Origin: Rubrolithibacter danxiaensis
GTDB taxonomy: Bacteria; Bacteroidota; Bacteroidia; Sphingobacteriales; Sphingobacteriaceae
Assembly (NCBI RefSeq): GCF_047272945.1
Contig: NZ_JBKOPS010000005.1
Span: 186,001-250,000 of the forward strand
Direction of reading: 5' to 3'
Length of the DNA stretch: 64,000 nucleotides
The notes under the pieces are model-generated. The model had not been told where the DNA came from and ran no database searches. It saw nothing but the letters and a program-made list of their open reading frames with translations. Positions 45,363-54,127 of this stretch are shown piece by piece. The position numbers and the translations under genes were made by a program. Numbering within the stretch: position 1 is the first letter of the stretch; every line of letters starts with the position of its first letter.

Positions 45363-45368
45363 AGGAGG
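45363..45368 (+). promoter_or_regulatory. strong Shine-Dalgarno (AGGAGG)
   Basis: AGGAGG lies 7 nt before the ATG at 45376, in a genome where such sites are rare. It fixes the start of the esterase-like gene at 45376 instead of the in-frame TTG at 45343. Confidence 0.8.
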
Positions 45369-45375
45369 AATTACA

Positions 45376-46698
45376 ATGGCTGGAAGAAATTATGCTGATC
45401 AGGGAACAGCGGTTTTAGATGAAAATCGTGAAAGAACTTATAGCCTGAAAAATAAAAACGATCTGAATCCTTTGATGGAGAGAATTGGAGCCGCACGTCA
45501 TGTATTGCTGGGAGAAGCCTCTCACGGAACGCATGAATATTATACATGGCGGACTGCGATAACAAAAAGGCTGATTCAGGAGAAAGGATTCAATTTTATT
45601 GCTGTAGAAGGCGACTGGCCGGATTGTTACCGGATTAACCGCTTTATTAAAGGCTATGCGGATCAGGATAAAAAGGCTGTTGAGCTGTTAAAAACATTCG
45701 ACCGCTGGCCTACCTGGATGTGGGCAAACTGGGAGATAGTTGGATTGATCGAATGGCTGAAGGAGTACAATACTAATCTCCCGGCTAATAAAAGAGTGGG
45801 TTTTTACGGGTTAGATGTGTACAGCCTTTGGGAATCGATGGAAGCGCTGATGGATTATCTTTCCAAGCATGATCCTAAAGCTGCCGAATACGCCAGAAAT
45901 GCCATCCAATGTTTTGAACCTTACGGCGAAGACGAACATCGTTATGCCCGGGCGCAGTATTCGATGGACCAATCCTGCCAGGAAGCTGTACTTCAGCTGC
46001 TGACGGAAATTCGCAGGAAAGCACCGGTGTACGATCATGATCCGGAAGCTGCGTTAAATGTAGAGCAGAATGCTGAAATTGCAGTAAATGCCGAGCGGTA
46101 TTACCGCAATATGATTGGCATTAACGTGAATACCTGGAATCTTCGCGATACACATATGATGGAAACGCTTAACCGGATACTGAAGTTTCATGGCACAGAA
46201 GCTAAAGCCATAGTTTGGGAACATAATACACATATCGGCGATGCCCGTTATACTGATATGGCAAAATCCGGTGATATTAATGTAGGGCAATTGGTGCGGG
46301 AACAAAAAGGTGAGAATGATACGGTGCTGGTAGGTTTTGGCTCTTATTCAGGCAGAGTGATTGCAGGCCAGAACTGGGGGGCGCCAATGGAAAGTATGTA
46401 CGTTCCGGATGCCCGTCCGGGAAGTGTTGAAGAAATACTGCACAATGAATCTGCCGAAGATAAATTATTGATCTTTAATAGAAACAACAAGAACGAACGT
46501 TTTAGAAAGATAATGCCCCATCGGGCAATAGGTGTGGTATATAATCCGGCCCATGAAAAATATGGCAATTATGTTCCAACCGTATTGAACTCCCGGTATG
46601 ATGCATTTGTTTATATTGATAAAACGAAAGCATTACATCCTTTACACATGCGGCCGGAGGGACATAAAGTGCCTGAAACTTATCCTTTTGAATATTAA
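45376..46698 (+). CDS. erythromycin esterase-like protein
   Basis: A 440-aa member of the erythromycin esterase superfamily. Motifs are RHVLLGEASHGTHEYYTWR and AVEGDWPDCYRINRF near the N-terminus, with catalytic-type His and Glu in WEHNTHIGDARYTDM and a DARPGSVEEIL block. Chromosomal Bacteroidota copies are of unknown substrate; macrolide inactivation should not be assumed. The strong SD suggests high translation. Confidence 0.88.
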   Translation: MAGRNYADQGTAVLDENRERTYSLKNKNDLNPLMERIGAARHVLLGEASHGTHEYYTWRTAITKRLIQEKGFNFIAVEGDWPDCYRINRFIKGYADQDKKAVELLKTFDRWPTWMWANWEIVGLIEWLKEYNTNLPANKRVGFYGLDVYSLWESMEALMDYLSKHDPKAAEYARNAIQCFEPYGEDEHRYARAQYSMDQSCQEAVLQLLTEIRRKAPVYDHDPEAALNVEQNAEIAVNAERYYRNMIGINVNTWNLRDTHMMETLNRILKFHGTEAKAIVWEHNTHIGDARYTDMAKSGDINVGQLVREQKGENDTVLVGFGSYSGRVIAGQNWGAPMESMYVPDARPGSVEEILHNESAEDKLLIFNRNNKNERFRKIMPHRAIGVVYNPAHEKYGNYVPTVLNSRYDAFVYIDKTKALHPLHMRPEGHKVPETYPFEY

Positions 46699-46777
46699 AA
46701 AATGGAGATAGCTTTTAAAAAGAGCTGCAAAATTTTAAAATCTTACAAGTCAAAAAACTAATTTAATCATTAAGAAC

Positions 46778-46783
46778 AGGAGG
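46778..46783 (+). promoter_or_regulatory. Shine-Dalgarno (AGGAGG) of the DUF2267 gene
   Basis: AGGAGG lies 4 nt before the ATG at 46788. It supports a true start there, although the frame from that ATG breaks after about 13 codons. Confidence 0.65.
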
Positions 46784-46787
46784 TATT

Positions 46788-47215
46788 ATGGAAGCGCATT
46801 TTGAAAATTATGCACAGGAAGGAAATGTTTTCTTAAGAAAGTGGCAACAGAGTTGGGAGCATCAGATGATATGGAACATGCCTTCAGAGTAACACAGGCG
46901 GTTTTTCATGGATTAAGGGACAGAATTACCATTGAAGAATCTATGCACCTGATATCCGAGCTGCCAATGGCTTTGAAAGCAATGTATGTGAACGAATGGA
47001 ATATTTCAAAAAAACGGAATGACTCTTCCACTTTGCATGAATTTCTGAAAGAAATTTCAAATGAAACAAGGACTGCTGAAATAGATTTTGGCAGTAATCC
47101 GAAAGAAGAAGCCCCTGCGGTATTCCGGGTAATTAGAAATTGTGTATCTCAGGGGGAAATGGAGCACGTTAAGGGTCAACTAACTCCTGAAATTGCTGAA
47201 CTTATGGAAATGTAA
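46788..47215 (+). pseudogene. DUF2267 gene with a -1 frameshift
   Basis: The ATG at 46788 with an AGGAGG upstream begins MEAHFENYAQEGNVF, and after a one-base shift at the T run 46828-46831 the rest of the DUF2267 domain follows in another frame: KVATELGASDDMEHAFRV, then LSELPMALKAMY. One extra T would restore an intact protein of about 143 residues. It may be true inactivation, an error in a homopolymer, or a switch. DUF2267 function is unknown. Confidence 0.8.
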
Positions 47216-47236
47216 ATTGAGAAATAGAGATTAGAG

Positions 47237-47268
47237 CAGCAGGGAAAAGAAAACTTCGCTGCTGTTTT
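47237..47268 (+). terminator. weak terminator hairpin
   Basis: cagcag (47237-47242) pairs with ctgctg (47259-47264), followed by TTTT. The loop is long (16 nt). It lies just after the DUF2267 stop. Confidence 0.45.
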
Positions 47269-47276
47269 ATCTTTGA

Positions 47277-47513
47277 CGGAAGCAACGTTTAGCATATGGA
47301 ATATTCGATAACAGATCCATCAACCGGAATGCCTTTAAGTTCGAGGCAAAGCCGGAAAAATTTCATGACGAGCAAGGATATCGAATACTCTGCCAGTTTG
47401 GTTCCAGCTTTTTCATAGCTAATAAATATGGTGGCTGGAGATCTTTAGACGATCATAAAGTGGATTCAGGTCTTCTTGAACAAATAGGCGTAGCCCTGGA
47501 AGAAGCGGGTTGA
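47277..47513 (+). pseudogene. gene fragment lacking a start
   Basis: 78 open codons follow a stop and contain no ATG, GTG or TTG near the beginning. The product would have AYGIFDNRSINRNAFKFEAK and GSSFFIANKYGGWRSLDDHK, a composition like real protein. It appears to be the C-terminal part of a decayed gene. I do not recognise the family. Confidence 0.5.
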
Positions 47514-47576
47514 ACAATATAGCGGTATGCGTATTGACAGGAGTTACCACTGAGATTATGACCAGGCGAATTGGCC

Positions 47577-47960
47577 TTACTGGTTCAAAGAGTTTTGTTT
47601 ACTTGTAATTTTCTCTTCAACCTTTTTAAGCAACTCATATAGGTCAAAGGGTTTTTCAACCAGAAAATCCGCGTTATAAGTGCCCAGTGATAGGATTACT
47701 TTTGGATAAGCAGACATTAGAAAAACAGGAATATTCTGATACTCACGCATTGTCTTAATCTGATGACATATTTCACCACCATTAATTCCGTTGAGAATAT
47801 AATCAATGAGAATAAGATCAGGTTGATATGAATTAAGGACATTAACTATATTATCAACACTGTCCAAGGCTTTTACCTCATATTCTTCATATTGAAAAGC
47901 CTCTTTAAGAACATTCAGAATATCAGGATCATCATCAACTATTAGAATACGCTTATCCAT
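47577..47960 (-). CDS. single-domain response regulator
   Basis: A CheY-like receiver of 127 aa. The acidic pocket (DDDPD, residues about 8-12), the phospho-acceptor Asp in LILIDYILNG (near 53), a Ser in MSAY, and the Lys in VEKPFD are all in place. There is no output domain. An upstream in-frame ATG (48041) would add 27 residues that lack a motif, so I use the ATG at 47960. Its partner kinase is not next to it; the GAF kinase at 51480 is the nearest. Confidence 0.88.
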   Translation of the reverse strand: MDKRILIVDDDPDILNVLKEAFQYEEYEVKALDSVDNIVNVLNSYQPDLILIDYILNGINGGEICHQIKTMREYQNIPVFLMSAYPKVILSLGTYNADFLVEKPFDLYELLKKVEEKITSKQNSLNQ

Positions 47961-48540
47961 AAATTCATTAATTGGTCTTATTAAATAATAAACTCCAGAT
48001 AAAAGAGCTGTATGATTTATAGGTTCTACAAAGGTAAACATAAAAACTTCACCTTCCTTTACAAAGAAGTTTTTGTGGTAAAAGGGTTATCAGAAAAGTA
48101 ATTACGAACACTTAGAAAATTCACAATTATCCATAATACTGACTATTCTACAGGTTAAGAGTCAGCCTTGTTTTTTCCCATCTAATCTGCTCTTGCGCCT
48201 ACTTTCCCTTCATAGTTTTAGTTTCCAGTGAAAGTTTAGTTTGGGAATAAGGAGGAGGAAGACATTATCTTTCTCCTCCTTAAAGTGAAGAATTGCAACA
48301 AGGGTTATAGGCTGTTCTTTTAACAGACTTGTTAACGTTAGGTTCTTAAAAAATAAAAAATGAATTAAACATTTCTCTTATAGTTTACAAAACGAACTTC
48401 TTTTTGAATAAGGTAACTGAGAGTTATGTTAAATTTAATATGAATAATTTAAAAACTTTTAACCGAAATGGAAGTAATTTAAAAGAATGTCTATTCTTAG
48501 TAGACCTTGAATAATTCTCAGCAAGACTAAATAAATTATT
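47961..48540. other. 580-nt non-coding stretch with a hairpin
   Basis: Holds the promoter side of the response regulator and an aaggaggag / ctcctcctt hairpin (48249-48281, 9-bp stem) not followed by a T-run. I found no convincing gene. Confidence 0.5.
48249..48281. other. 9-bp GA/TC-rich hairpin
   Basis: aaggaggag (48249-48257) pairs with ctcctcctt (48273-48281). The left arm includes an AGGAGG. No poly-T follows, so it is probably not a simple terminator. Confidence 0.55.
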
Positions 48541-48744
48541 GTGAAAACATTTAATCTCTCTTTATTCGAATCGAAGCAAGGCCTCTCTATTTCGAGAAAT
48601 AAAAAATTAGAGGAAATTAAGATAAGGCTAAGTGATCTTACCCTAAATATTTATAGAGATAAAGAAACGGGAAATCTTTATTTACCTTCTAATTTGGAAA
48701 TTAGTTTTTCGGACTTCAAAAATATAGCAGAAAGTTTAGATTGA
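48541..48744 (+). CDS. hypothetical small protein, GTG start
   Basis: A 67-aa protein. It has a predicted beta-rich middle (IKIRLSDLTLNIYRDKETGN) and a helical end (SFSDFKNIAESLD). The start is GTG at 48541, with no clear SD. It resembles in layout the small proteins at 48804 and 59958. No known function. Confidence 0.5.
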   Translation: MKTFNLSLFESKQGLSISRNKKLEEIKIRLSDLTLNIYRDKETGNLYLPSNLEISFSDFKNIAESLD

Positions 48745-48803
48745 TAATCCATCTCAAACAGCAGAAATCAGCACAAATATCTTTACTTAAATAAATACTA
48801 CAT

Positions 48804-49163
48804 ATGGAAATTAAAGTAAAAGACCCTAAAATAGATGAATTGCTGAAGCTTGAAGCAAATCCTTCCGAGAATGATACCGAACCCGGATGGTCTGTGAAAA
48901 TGCCGGCAGGTGATTCTATTTTTATTACATTACAGGATGGAAAGTGGGAAGTAAGGCATAATGATACGGTAGATCCGGATTTTGTACGAGCAATAGGCGA
49001 AGCAATCAGCCCTTCTTCAGATAATAAAGAACAAACATGGGAAGATCGTAAAAATCCTGAAAACGTGTCCGACGAGCGTGATGCTGAGAAACTGCTCCTT
49101 CAGAAAAAAGAAGCTGATATCAGGAAAAGAAATCTTACAGGAAATAGCGGGCCAGAACCCTAG
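48804..49163 (+). CDS. hypothetical small beta-rich protein
   Basis: A 119-aa soluble protein. The first 75 residues contain beta strands with a Trp-containing motif (IFITLQDGKWEVRHNDTVDP), then a helix (DFVRAIGEAIS); the tail is charged and low-complexity. It shares this layout with the products at 12545, 48541 and 59958. Function unknown. Confidence 0.6.
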   Translation: MEIKVKDPKIDELLKLEANPSENDTEPGWSVKMPAGDSIFITLQDGKWEVRHNDTVDPDFVRAIGEAISPSSDNKEQTWEDRKNPENVSDERDAEKLLLQKKEADIRKRNLTGNSGPEP

Positions 49164-49194
49164 TCGCGGTAATAGAACTAATATATCATATAAA

Positions 49195-49404
49195 ATGAAA
49201 AAGGAACTTAGATTAGGTTATGTTGTCTTTACAATAATTTTATTACTTGCTTGTAACTCAAATCCAAACAAAAATCCTGATTCAGATTCTGTTCCTACGC
49301 CTGATTCAACCCGCGATGCGATAGATTCAATAGATTCTGCATCCAGTGTAACTACTGATTCAATAGATACTAATATCAGTGTTGCAAAAGACTCCGATCA
49401 ATGA
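49195..49404 (+). CDS. small lipoprotein
   Basis: A 69-aa predicted lipoprotein. The signal segment MKKELRLGYVVFTIILLLAC has a lipobox-like LLLAC with lipidation at Cys20; the mature part is low-complexity, rich in Asp/Ser/Thr (DSDSVPTPDSTRDAIDSIDS). I use the ATG at 49195; an upstream ATG in the same frame gives an N-terminus overlapping the previous gene. Function unknown. Confidence 0.65.
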   Translation: MKKELRLGYVVFTIILLLACNSNPNKNPDSDSVPTPDSTRDAIDSIDSASSVTTDSIDTNISVAKDSDQ

Positions 49405-49577
49405 GCCTCTGGAAGGAAAGCTTGATAAGAATATCAAAGCAGCAATGAGAATAAAAAAGATAATTCCTGTTGATTTAATAAGTTTTAAATTAGTTCCTTA
49501 GTATTAAAAAAACTTAAGATTTATATATCTGTTAAATGGAGGAATGCAATGATTAGTAAATCTTTAATTCTATTGGC

Positions 49578-50183
49578 ATGAAAAAGAACAATTTATTAAC
49601 CTTGACAATTAATCTTGGGTTATTGGCATGTATAGCGTGTAATAACAGCAATAATACAACTAACACCAGCCGGGACACGGATACGATCAATACAGGAAAT
49701 AATAATGCCGCTGCTACTGCAATGGAGGCACATGCTGACATCAGTGCTACCAAATCAGATACTACAGGCAGAGGAAGTGCAGATTTTCGCCAAAAAGACG
49801 ATGGTACTGTAGAAATGAATTTAAAGATAGATTTTCCTTCGCTGGCTAATAAAACTGTTGCAGTACATATTCATGAACATGGCGATTGTGGCGATGCGGG
49901 AAAAGGTGCCCATGGGCATTGGAATCCGACTAATGAAAAACACGGAAAGTGGGATTCATCCTCTTATCATTCAGGTGATATAGGAAATGTTAAATTGGAT
50001 GATAAAGGACACGGAGAGCTAACTCTTTCTACCAACCGGTGGACCATTGGAGGAGATGAAAAAACAAATATTCTTAACAGAGGAATGATTGTGCATTCAG
50101 GTGTAGATGATTATACCTCTCAGCCAAGCGGTAATTCTGGTAGCAGAATAGGTTGCGGTGTTATTATGGCAAGTAGCAAATAG
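49578..50183 (+). CDS. sodC: Cu/Zn superoxide dismutase, lipoprotein
   Basis: A 201-aa periplasmic Cu/Zn superoxide dismutase anchored as a lipoprotein (lipobox CIAC near residue 21). Copper and zinc ligands are visible in VHIHEHGDCGDAGKGAHGHW (near 90-113), KHGKWDS, and the final IVHSG. The disulfide Cys pair (DCG and RIGCGV) is present. A low-complexity Asn/Thr linker joins the anchor to the enzyme. Confidence 0.92.
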   Translation: MKKNNLLTLTINLGLLACIACNNSNNTTNTSRDTDTINTGNNNAAATAMEAHADISATKSDTTGRGSADFRQKDDGTVEMNLKIDFPSLANKTVAVHIHEHGDCGDAGKGAHGHWNPTNEKHGKWDSSSYHSGDIGNVKLDDKGHGELTLSTNRWTIGGDEKTNILNRGMIVHSGVDDYTSQPSGNSGSRIGCGVIMASSK

Positions 50184-50394
50184 TTTAAAAGCTTGGTTTT
50201 TGTGTACAACGGACAGGTATTACTGGGGTGGGGTATTCCGTGTTCGGTCGCCCCCGAACTACAGATGATTAAAGATATATTGCTAAATGGTTACTACAAA
50301 GTTCAATAGTGAACATCCAGCCTAAATAGTGATCCAAAAGCTGAGCTATGTTCGCCCGGCGCTTGCAGCAATATTCCTGTTCGCGGCTGTTCTT

Positions 50395-51090
50395 TTATTT
50401 AGAAGCATTTCCCTCCAATGCTTTTATCAAGGCTTTTGCCGTAGGTCCTGCCGCCAAAGGATTTTGACCTGTAATTAATAACCCATCTTCTTCTACATGT
50501 GAGGTATAAGGAATAAGTCCGGTATGGTAGTCTACCCCTAATTCTTTCAGGCGGTCTTCTAATTTATAAGGCACATTGTCGTCGAGAAAAGCCAATGATT
50601 CTTCTGCGTTGGAAAATCCGGTTAACCGCTTTCCATTCAATAAACCCGGCTGAAGTTCTGCGGCTTTAATCAGCGCTGCTGGACCATGGCATACTGCTGC
50701 AACGGGTTTATTTTGCGCCAAAAAATCAAGGATTATTCTGCCGCTTGTTTCGTTTGCTGCTAAGTCCCATATCGGGCCGTGTCCCCCCGGAATGAATACC
50801 GCATCAAATTCGGCCACGTTTACTGTTTCCAGTTTCTGCGTGTTTTTAAATTTCTGTTGGGCTGCTTCATCATCCTGAAACCTGCGGTTGGAAGCCGTAA
50901 TGTTTTCGGTTACTGCGCTTAAAGGGTCAATTGGTGGTTCGCCCCCTTTCGGACTTACCAAAGTGACCTCATAGCTTTTGTCCAGGAACTCATAATAAGG
51001 GTCGGTAAATTCTCCAATCCACAGCCCTGTTTTTCTGTCTGTGTTTTGCATCTCGCTGTGAGACGTCAATATCATTAGTATCTTTTTCAT
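50395..51090 (-). CDS. DJ-1/PfpI family protein
   Basis: A 231-aa class I glutamine-amidotransferase-like protein of the DJ-1/PfpI/HchA group. The nucleophile Cys sits in AAVCHGPAALIKA, with FIPGGHGPIWDL upstream and a catalytic His in the nucleophile elbow. The ATG at 51090 is chosen because it gives the conserved MKKILMILTSHSEM start; the frame remains open upstream. Likely a stress protein (glyoxalase or deglycase-like), not confirmed. Confidence 0.88.
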   Translation of the reverse strand: MKKILMILTSHSEMQNTDRKTGLWIGEFTDPYYEFLDKSYEVTLVSPKGGEPPIDPLSAVTENITASNRRFQDDEAAQQKFKNTQKLETVNVAEFDAVFIPGGHGPIWDLAANETSGRIILDFLAQNKPVAAVCHGPAALIKAAELQPGLLNGKRLTGFSNAEESLAFLDDNVPYKLEDRLKELGVDYHTGLIPYTSHVEEDGLLITGQNPLAAGPTAKALIKALEGNASK

Positions 51091-51479
51091 CTTTCTGGTT
51101 GGCTTTATAGATTGAATCTGTTTGAAGTTTTTTTGTAAGTATTTAATTTTGAAAGCTTTTATAAAATTGCTGGAGATTGATAAAAAATTCGGAGTCAAAT
51201 CTTTGCGAGAAAACTTTAAACAGGTTAATAATTTTAGATACAAGGACTGTGCCACCTTGCTCTGCGGAATTTTAATAGAGCGATTGAATAGCCCCTAACG
51301 AACGGGTATTTAAAAGTTATCGTTTTGATAGTCGTGAACCATTTTTCAAAATGCAAACTTTCTGGTATAACATTATCCTCAGTCATCGTTGCTGCTTGCC
51401 CTATTTTAATTCTCCTATAAATTAAATAGATTTGTATAACGCCTATAAAGCAAGGAATACTCTATGAAAAACAAAGCTA
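51091..51479. other. 389-nt divergent intergenic region
   Basis: The region between the divergent DJ-1-type gene and the GAF kinase. I see no gene or strong hairpin; it should contain both promoters. Confidence 0.5.
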
Positions 51480-52670
51480 ATGGAAAATGCTAACGAGATC
51501 TTAAGTAAAAAAGAATCAGAAAGGATAGAAGCATTAAGACATTACAACATACTTGATACACCTCCTGATGGAAGTTTTGACCGGATCACAAGGTTAGCGT
51601 CAAAATTGCTTGATGTTCCGATCGCTATTGTTTCCCTGGTTGATACAGACAGAATATGGTTTAAATCACGCTATGGAATAGATGCTTCACAAATTGACCG
51701 TGATCCCGGTTTATGTGCTTCGGCTATTTTATCCGGCGAAGTTTATTTGGTGGAAGATGCTGCTAAAGATCCACGTACCCTGGCGAACCCTTTAGTAGCC
51801 GGGGAATTCGGTTTGCGATTTTATGCCGCTGCACCACTTAAAACTAAAGATGGATATAATTTAGGAACATTATGTATTATTGATAAAAATCCCAGGCATC
51901 TGACAGAATTTCAAAAAGAAATTTTACAGGACTTGGCAGATACGGTTATGGATCAGATGGAGCTTCGTCTGGCTATCAGGACTACAATTACCCGGCAAAA
52001 TCAGATACTTTATATTACTGCTCATGACCTTAAAAATCCATTAACAACTATACCTGTACGTGCTGATTTGATTAAAAGAAAAAAAGGTGATCCTGATTCT
52101 ATTGATCTGTTGTGCGATCAGATAAAGGAAGCCGGCATAAAAATGTCCCGGACCATTAACGAATTACTGGAAGCGGCAAGTTTGGAAGCCGGTAAGGTTA
52201 AATTGCGTTCAGAAAAGCTGGATTTAGCTGATCTGGCCAGGCAGGTAGTAATCGCAAATCAGTCGCTTGCAGAAAATAAATATCAAAAGCTAAATCTCAC
52301 CATTGAAGACGAGCTATGGGTAATAGGCGATAAAAGCAAGATGGCAGAAATACTAGATAATTTAATTAATAATGCCATAAAATATTCTCCTAACGGCAAG
52401 GATATTTTAGTAAAAGTAAGCAGCAGGGATAGAAAAGCAATTATTGAAGTGAAAGATGAAGGCCCCGGCCTGACGGCAAAAGATAAACAGCAATTGTTTC
52501 AGCGCTTTACAACACTAAGCGCTCGGCCAACAGGCGGAGAAACCGCTACCGGATTAGGCCTGTCAATCGTGAAGACATTGGTAGAAGCTCATCAGGGAAC
52601 CATAAAGGCAGAAAGTTCAGGGCAAGGCCAGGGATCGGTCTTTATGGTCGAACTACCTTTATTGGAATAA
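51480..52670 (+). CDS. GAF-domain histidine kinase
   Basis: A 396-aa soluble sensor kinase. A GAF domain fills residues about 25-165 (LCASAILSGE, LRFYAAAPLK). The H-box is in ITAHDLKNPLTTIP (His near 183), followed by N-box DNLINNAIKYSPNG, G1 DEGPGL and G2 GLGLSIVKTLVEAH. No membrane segment, so it senses a cytoplasmic signal. A partner regulator is not adjacent. Confidence 0.94.
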   Translation: MENANEILSKKESERIEALRHYNILDTPPDGSFDRITRLASKLLDVPIAIVSLVDTDRIWFKSRYGIDASQIDRDPGLCASAILSGEVYLVEDAAKDPRTLANPLVAGEFGLRFYAAAPLKTKDGYNLGTLCIIDKNPRHLTEFQKEILQDLADTVMDQMELRLAIRTTITRQNQILYITAHDLKNPLTTIPVRADLIKRKKGDPDSIDLLCDQIKEAGIKMSRTINELLEAASLEAGKVKLRSEKLDLADLARQVVIANQSLAENKYQKLNLTIEDELWVIGDKSKMAEILDNLINNAIKYSPNGKDILVKVSSRDRKAIIEVKDEGPGLTAKDKQQLFQRFTTLSARPTGGETATGLGLSIVKTLVEAHQGTIKAESSGQGQGSVFMVELPLLE

Positions 52671-52720
52671 TAATCGTTTCCAGGAGAAAGTTGAAAGACG
52701 TTTTATGGTATCGCAAAAAT

Positions 52721-53044
52721 TCAAATATCCAGCTTTCTGCAAAGCTCCACAAACTCATCCTTGATTTGAGGTAATGTTGGCAATCCAAGATGCTCCAGTT
52801 CCTTATTTAATTTTTGAGCAGGTTTGGAATGTGTATTATCCAGAAAGTTTTCCTTCACCTCTTCGGCAGATTTATAAACATCATGAAACTTCTTTTTCTC
52901 ATTCTCTGTCTTTTTCAAAATTTCTTCAAAATTCTCTCTGTCGTTTCCTTTAAACTTATCAGGTGATGTATGCAATATCACATCAAAAGCTTTTTTATCA
53001 ATAAAGCTTATTAATTCCTTTCGTTTATCCTTTTCAGCAGTCAT
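52721..53044 (-). CDS. hypothetical helical protein
   Basis: A 107-aa, mostly charged helical protein (KKTENEKKKFHDVYKSAEEV, then LGLPTLPQIKDEFVELCRKL). No known family and no membrane segment. It is convergent with the kinase gene and divergent from the phosphoribosyltransferase gene. Confidence 0.6.
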   Translation of the reverse strand: MTAEKDKRKELISFIDKKAFDVILHTSPDKFKGNDRENFEEILKKTENEKKKFHDVYKSAEEVKENFLDNTHSKPAQKLNKELEHLGLPTLPQIKDEFVELCRKLDI

Positions 53045-53250
53045 TTTCTTTTTTTACCGGATTTTTTCCCGTGCCCTTATTCGTTAACAGGCTAAAACAG
53101 CTGTTGTTTAATCTTTTATTTCATTTACAGGCTCTACCAGCCCTTGCGTTAATCTTCATTAATTCTAAACTTTTCATTTTTCATCAGGTTAGAAATAAAG
53201 AGATTGTTAATCTGATTCGGCATAATTGGATGTACTCAAATTTTGGAGTT

Positions 53251-53910
53251 ATGTATAGTGTGAAGAATGACAGGTTTTTTAAAAACAGGCAGGATGCAGG
53301 TAAAGAATTGGCACTCCTTCTTGAACCGAAGTACAAAGACCTTAACCCGATAGTACTTGGTATTCCACGCGGAGGCGTAGAAGTGGCCTACTATGTGGCT
53401 CAACAACTGGCTGCTGAATTATGTCTCGTTGTAGCTAAAAAACTGCCTTTCCCCGGACATGAAGAATATGGATTCGGAGCAATAGCTGAAGATTATTCAG
53501 TGTATGTTTCACAACATGGGAAAGAAGCGTTGGAACCCAAAGTTATTAATCAAATAATTGAAGAGCAGATAGAAGAAGTTAATCGGCGGGTTGAGAAATA
53601 CCGAAATGGAAAACCTTTGCCCGACATGAAAGGGCGAACAGTTATACTGGTGGACGATGGTATTGCTATCGGAGTAACACTGGTACCCGTTATTAAGCTT
53701 TGCAAGAAAAAAGAGGCCGGAAAAATCATTTTGGCCACCCCTGTGTCCGGAACTCGGTTTGATCCTCATTTGAATGAAGCAGATGCAATTGAAGTGATAG
53801 TACAACCTCTCGATTTTTATGCGGTAGGGCAGGTTTATGAAACCTTTGGAGATTTTTCTGATGAACAACTTTTAAAGTTGTTAAAGAAAGCTGAAGAATG
53901 GCAAAAATGA
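53251..53910 (+). CDS. phosphoribosyltransferase family protein
   Basis: A 219-aa protein of the phosphoribosyltransferase fold. It has VLGIPRGGVEVAYYVAQQLA and the PRPP-loop region VILVDDGIAIGVTLVPVI. In close relatives this loop reads DDGIATG; the Thr is Ile here, so substrate binding may be altered. The start at 53251 (MYSVKNDRFF) is chosen because it opens the conserved domain. Similar genes are often linked or fused to the hydrolase type at 58513. Confidence 0.82.
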   Translation: MYSVKNDRFFKNRQDAGKELALLLEPKYKDLNPIVLGIPRGGVEVAYYVAQQLAAELCLVVAKKLPFPGHEEYGFGAIAEDYSVYVSQHGKEALEPKVINQIIEEQIEEVNRRVEKYRNGKPLPDMKGRTVILVDDGIAIGVTLVPVIKLCKKKEAGKIILATPVSGTRFDPHLNEADAIEVIVQPLDFYAVGQVYETFGDFSDEQLLKLLKKAEEWQK

Positions 53911-54127
53911 ATGGTAAGTAAAACCAGAGAAGAATTGGCATACTAAAATACTCCACAACTCTTCGTTCCTATCCATGAATGTGTCGATTGGATAAAAATG
54001 AAGAACACGACAAATACCTATAGAAAAACAATGAGACCATCATGTGCAGCAAGCACATCAGCTATAATGAATGAAAAGCAACCAGCACATGATCGCTTCA
54101 TTGCCATTAAAAAACAAATCTACACTA

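Noticed and set aside
45376..46698. A macrolide-resistance gene
   Set aside because: The superfamily match is clear, but chromosomal copies in this phylum are not known to inactivate macrolides; no resistance claim is made.
50330..50430. A membrane-protein-like fragment on the + strand
   Set aside because: A GTG-started open stretch (LSYVRPALAAIFLFAAVLLF) runs into the opposite DJ-1-type gene; too short and unsupported.
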